DNA of 64,000 bases from Mycteria americana (taxonomy: Eukaryota > Chordata > Aves > Ciconiiformes > Ciconiidae), in contig NC_134365.1 in the NCBI RefSeq assembly GCF_035582795.1, forward strand, positions 77,977,635 to 78,041,634, given 5' to 3'. The translations under genes were made by a program, and so were the position numbers. Under the pieces are notes generated by a model. That model made no database searches. It was not told the origin of the DNA and worked only from the letters and a program-made list of their open reading frames with translations. The first letter of the stretch is position 1. Every line of letters begins with the position of its first letter. Below, one piece after another: positions 61,401-64,000 of the stretch.

Positions 61401-64000
61401 TGCCCAAGGAGCTCTGCAAACTTTCACAAAATGAATATGACCAATATTCAGCTTAGATTTTCCTGCTGAAAAATGGACTTGTTGCTGGAACAGAGTGTCG
61501 CACAGCCGTGTCAGAGTAGTGCTATAAGTAGAGAAACATAGGCTCTCTCTGAGGTCCAAATTCTTATAAACATGAAGTCTCCTAAGATTTGGTCTGAAAA
61601 AGCATAAGTCCAGACTTCAGCAGAGTAGGTCATACCTATTTTACTGTAATTTTTCTGATGATTGTCTCAACTCCTGGAGTTGCTGGGTAGGAGGTAGAAG
61701 AAAGTGGAGAGAAATTAGCCCAAAAAGCTATTAGGAGTGAACAGAATTCTTAAATGCTTCATAAAAGCTTCCAAGAGATAGCCGTAGCACTGGAGACTCC
61801 TAACTGCTGCAGTTATTTCAATTAAAGCATTGCCATGTTCTATATACAGCACATTTTTAAATTAAAACAAAAAATATCCTTTTATTCAAGCCAAGAGTTC
61901 TTGAGCTTTTGTCTTCCTGGTTTTAGTAATAAAGTTAGAGAGGGAAGAAGATCAAAGATGCTTTTTTTTGCCCTGGCAATGCTATACACTGAGCCATCAG
62001 AAATGCAGGTTTGATATGTCCAAGAAGAACTGCTTGATCCTACTTCCTTACAAGAAGCTTTGCCAGGTTCTGGATTGGCATCGTGAAAGATCCGGTTCAT
62101 ACGCTCCAACCCTTAGAAGTACAGAGTAGTCAAACTTACTGTTAAAGGTTCTGGCTTAATGGAAGACTTAATGAGGTCGAAGCTTGGGTTTCCTTCCCCC
62201 TTTGGAAGTATTAAATGGTGGCTTTAATATTAGGTTGTAAAAAGAAAATATCTTTAAAATACTCAGTTTTACCCAGAATTTGGAGGCATTTAATTCCTGT
62301 GTACAAATAGCCTCTCTTCTCCCTTTCTGAAATCAGTTAAAGCCTTTTCTTGTATAACGCTAGTTGGCTTTTGAGGCCATCTTTCTGAGCAGAAATGTAG
62401 TTCTTGGTATATATTTGCTATCATCTTACTGTCATCTCCTCAGTTATTTGATACCACATGTAATCCAGTGTTGTTTTTTCCTTCTTTTCTTAATGATCTT
62501 TCTGACTCCTTTCCACAATAAATTTGGGTATAGTCATCTTCCTGCTTTTACCCTTATTTAGCAGCTTCTTGACGTTGCTCATACTCCAGCCTTACCCGTC
62601 GTGAGGCTCTTCATCTGAAATGGGCATTTGGAAGGCACAGTATCACAAGACTGTCTCACATCTAACTTCAGAGAGGTTATTTGGTCATTGAATCATGATT
62701 AACCAGAAACACTGTTTCTCTTCTTGTGGAAAGAGAAGCTCTTGGCCATAAAACAGAACATGGTGGTCATGTGGCTTTTGCTGTATGCTTTTATGGTATC
62801 TTCAGGGTGATCAGCTCCCACTGAACTGCTTACACTGTCAAACTTTTAAGTTTTCTGAAGCCTTCCTTTAAGTGGATTCCCTCTTCAGGTAGCTAGGTCT
62901 CAAGGCTCTGTGTGTAGAATCCTGCATTGTATTCTACAGGTGACTCTTTGTGGGCTTGTACTTTGTTTCAGTATCCACCAAGAACTTTCTGCTGCTTTTG
63001 CAGAAAGTAATCCCCCCCACCTGTTTTTAAGCTCTTCCCCTTATGTCATCAGATCTAGCTTCTGTTTTGGAATCAACTTAAATCTCATGAAAATTTACGC
63101 TGTTTACGGTTTGAAAATCCTTTTAGGAAACTTAACCTGGTGGATGGTATCTTCTAGTGCACCTAAACTTCAGGTATAGAAACCGGTGTTGGAAGCGTGT
63201 GTACGGCGAATTGGGTTTTTTTGTGTGTGAGAGGCGGTGTCGTGGGTTGTTTTGTTTTTTGTTTTTTTTTTTTTTCCCAAAAGCACTGCAAGAGCAGAGA
63301 GAGAACTTTAAAGAAAAAAATGGGTATTCTTGGTGACAACTTCAGTTTCCTGTTTCTCAAATTGGAAAAGACTAACGTGGTAATTCAGATGCTGTTTTAG
63401 AGTATAGGAAGGTTCTGTTCGAGCTGTTCAGGTTGGTGATAATTAGCTGGTTGTAAAGTGGAATGCAGAAATGGCATTTGGGAAGTTGAACAACTATATT
63501 TGCTACTCAACTTGTAAATTTGAGACTATTCTTGTTAATGTTCAGTTAGTGCTGTGATTGGTAAATCAGAAAATATTCCATGTGGATAGCTGGGGGGAGA
63601 TCAGGACTATTTAAGAGGTAATGTACAAACTGGGTCTACCCTTCTTGAGCTCATCAAAACGGTGTGACTTTTACTGTAACTATTTTATACCTATTTCTGA
63701 GCACAACACATAATGGCAGAGTGCCCCTCTTTTAGGTATGATCGTTTCAAGATCCTTTTCCTGTTGTCCCATATCCTAACTCACTAAATGCATTTAGAAT
63801 TAACTATTTTCCTCTAGTGTTTTTCCTTATATGAAGATTCCCTGTCAGGCATCTGAACAGTAGTAGAAACATCATTGAAACACTAATAATCTTTTTCTTT
63901 TTCATTTTTTTTAAACAGGAAAGACAATTATGCATCACTAAGAAAATGTCAAACTGTCCCATCTACTATGGAATTCCATTCTTCATACTGCCACCTTAAA
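43300..64000 (+). CDS. PNPLA3: Patatin-like phospholipase, PNPLA3 (3' end cut)
   Basis: This is a lipid-droplet-associated patatin-like lipase gene of the PNPLA2/3/5 group (triacylglycerol hydrolase/acyltransferase family). Coding exons: 43300-43486, 50523-50755, 51491-51556, 54413-54622, 55755-55815, 57954-58169, 59142-59274, 60516-60632 and 63919-64000 (incomplete). All introns are GT-AG and phases match, giving 435 codons to the window end; human PNPLA3 is about 481 residues. Landmarks are the glycine-rich oxyanion loop GCGFLG (14-19), nucleophile Ser47 in GASAG, and catalytic Asp166 in DGG (166-168). The serine-aspartate dyad is therefore complete. The start ATG has A at -3. PNPLA3 is preferred over PNPLA2 because of the divergent SULT4A1 neighbour; sequence alone would allow PNPLA5 or an unsplit ancestor. 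Confidence 0.9.
45995..46165 (+). repeat. CR1 LINE fragment, old
   Basis: Blocks GAGGCAGCAGACACAAGCTG, AGGTATAAGGAAAAGAAAAT and GTGCCCAGAGAGGTTGTGG, then ATCCATCCTTGGAGGTGTT and ACTTGACTGGA, match the final ORF2 segment of CR1 in order. It is more diverged than the two larger copies, lacks the 3' tail and does not code. Confidence 0.75.
46698..47250 (+). repeat. Solo LTR, ERVL-like family
   Basis: A 553-bp LTR of the same family, TGTCCTGG...CCACAACA, in the sense orientation within PNPLA3 intron 1. Flanks ACCAT (46693-46697) and GCCAT (47251-47255) are a 4-of-5 target duplication. The CRE is altered (TGACATCA) and the TATA region is lost (AACAAAAAATGG), so it is unlikely to be an active promoter. 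Confidence 0.88.
47597..47615 (+). repeat. Poly(T) run
   Basis: Nineteen consecutive T residues in PNPLA3 intron 1. Confidence 0.9.
48354..48952 (-). repeat. Solo LTR, ERVL-like family
   Basis: A 599-bp LTR of the same family in antisense orientation within PNPLA3 intron 1. In element orientation it begins TGTGCTGG and ends CCACAACA. Flanks GTATC (48349-48353) and ATATC (48953-48957) are a 4-of-5 target duplication. The CRE position is mutated (TGATGCCA on plus). Confidence 0.88.
50523..50755 (+). CDS. PNPLA3: PNPLA3 coding exon 2
   Basis: Residues 63-140. The acceptor is TTTTCAG; the donor is CCAG|GTATG, phase 0. It includes the conserved [15 protein letters not shown] and [15 protein letters not shown] segments of the patatin domain. 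Confidence 0.93.
51491..51556 (+). CDS. PNPLA3: PNPLA3 coding exon 3
   Basis: Residues 141-162 (22 codons, both boundaries phase 0). The acceptor is TTTCCTACAG; the donor is GTG|GTAAG. It encodes the [11 protein letters not shown] strand of the patatin core. Residue 148, the position of the human I148M variant, is Val (GTC at 51512-51514). Confidence 0.93.
54413..54622 (+). CDS. PNPLA3: PNPLA3 coding exon 4
   Basis: Residues 163-232 (70 codons, phase 0 at both ends). The acceptor is TTTTTGTAG; the donor is AAG|GTAAGT. It begins [10 protein letters not shown] with catalytic Asp166 and continues through [18 protein letters not shown] decayed duplicate of this exon lies in intron 8. Confidence 0.95.
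55755..55815 (+). CDS. PNPLA3: PNPLA3 coding exon 5
   Basis: Residues 233-252 plus one base (61 nt), encoding [20 protein letters not shown]. The acceptor is TGCTTACAG; the donor is AATG|GTACG. This short exon at the end of the patatin domain matches the family's exon pattern. Confidence 0.92.
56981..57020 (+). repeat. 20-bp perfect tandem duplication
   Basis: The 20-bp unit GTTGTCCTGCTTTTCACACT occurs twice in tandem, preceded by a partial unit, in PNPLA3 intron 5. Confidence 0.95.
57954..58169 (+). CDS. PNPLA3: PNPLA3 coding exon 6
   Basis: Residues 253-324 plus one base (216 nt), the variable linker after the patatin domain. It has a lysine-rich patch ([11 protein letters not shown]) and ends [16 protein letters not shown]. 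The acceptor is CTCTTTCAG; the donor is AAAG|GTACA. The linker is poorly conserved across the family, and the frame is set by phase on both sides. Confidence 0.88.
59142..59274 (+). CDS. PNPLA3: PNPLA3 coding exon 7
   Basis: Residues 325-368 plus two bases. It encodes [20 protein letters not shown] and then [20 protein letters not shown], the hydrophobic C-terminal segment conserved in PNPLA2/3/5 and linked to lipid-droplet association. The acceptor is ATTCTTAAG, with a weak pyrimidine tract; the donor is TACG|GTAAGG. Confidence 0.9.
60516..60632 (+). CDS. PNPLA3: PNPLA3 coding exon 8
   Basis: Residues 369-407 plus two bases, encoding [20 protein letters not shown] and onward. The W-x-PDMP-x-D-x-x-W-x-Q pattern is typical of the PNPLA2/3 C-terminal region. 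The acceptor is TGATTGTAG; the donor is CCAG|GTAAAG. Confidence 0.92.
60633..63918 (+). other. PNPLA3: PNPLA3 intron 8
   Basis: A 3.3-kb intron containing the exon 4 duplicate relic at 61279-61469. The rest is AT-rich intron sequence, with poly(T)/poly(A)-rich patches near 63240-63280, and no other recognisable feature. Confidence 0.8.
61279..61469 (+). pseudogene. Decayed duplicate of PNPLA3 exon 4
   Basis: From 61308 to 61463 the sequence tracks exon 4 (54413 onward) codon by codon, with many identical runs such as TATGAATCTAAGAATACCAT. The preceding intronic bases, ending CTTCTGTTAAACTTTGTAG, also match those before exon 4, so this is a DNA-level copy and not a retrocopy. Relative to exon 4 it has two short in-frame deletions (3 and about 6 nt). 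The catalytic Asp codon of DGG is changed to Tyr (YGG), and similarity ends at a TGA at 61467-61469. It lacks the second part of exon 4 and its donor. It could be the relic of a tandem paralog or of an internal exon duplication. Confidence 0.88.
63919..64000 (+). CDS. PNPLA3: PNPLA3 coding exon 9 (partial)
   Basis: Starts after TTTTTTTAAACAG and codes from the second part of residue 407/408 to residue 435 at the window end. It opens [20 protein letters not shown], whose LRKCQTVPS part recalls the LRRVQSLPS segment of PNPLA2. It is still open at the last base, so the C-terminus and 3' UTR lie beyond the window. Confidence 0.82.

Noticed and set aside
1..64000. CRISPR arrays, tRNA or rRNA genes, bacterial-type operons
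   Set aside because: No regularly spaced repeats, tRNA-like cloverleaf or rRNA segments were seen, and the sequence is vertebrate nuclear DNA.

Overview
The window is vertebrate nuclear DNA from a bird. Split genes with GT-AG introns, two promoter CpG islands, CR1 LINEs ending in the ATTCTGTG-type tail, and ERVL-like LTRs of a kind common in birds all point this way. The repeat content suggests a non-galliform bird, which is an inference. No bacterial features, CRISPR arrays, tRNA or rRNA genes were recognised.

Layout: (1) 1-3591 is intron 1 of SULT4A1 on the minus strand. (2) About 2985-4265 is the SULT4A1 CpG-island promoter with coding exon 1 (3592-3760, minus). (3) About 4.3-42.5 kb is intergenic. 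It carries two 5'-truncated CR1 LINEs in opposite orientation (7262-8996 plus, 19325-20898 minus), an internally deleted ERV with two LTRs (32615-35267), a solo LTR of the same family (38926-39490, minus), several MIR-like relics and a degraded CR1/L3-like relic. (4) About 42.5-43.76 kb is a second CpG island, the promoter of a patatin-like phospholipase gene on the plus strand. (5) 43300-64000 holds nine coding exons of that gene, with the last exon cut by the window end. I call it PNPLA3 from family motifs, exon structure and position beside SULT4A1.

The two genes are transcribed divergently, as SULT4A1 and PNPLA3 are in mammals. In mammals PNPLA5 lies between them; I see no PNPLA5-like exon here. 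The PNPLA3 model joins cleanly in phase (187+233+66+210+61+216+133+117+82 nt = 435 codons so far). It keeps the glycine-rich loop, catalytic Ser47 in GASAG and catalytic Asp166 in DGG. Residue 148, the site of the human I148M variant, is Val.

The most notable unexplained structures are: a decayed copy of PNPLA3 exon 4, with its splice acceptor, inside intron 8; two LTRs of one family in opposite orientation within PNPLA3 intron 1; a perfect 14-bp inverted repeat at the primer-binding-site/pol deletion junction of the ERV; and an identical premature amber codon shared by the two CR1 copies. I found no convincing wholly new gene system.
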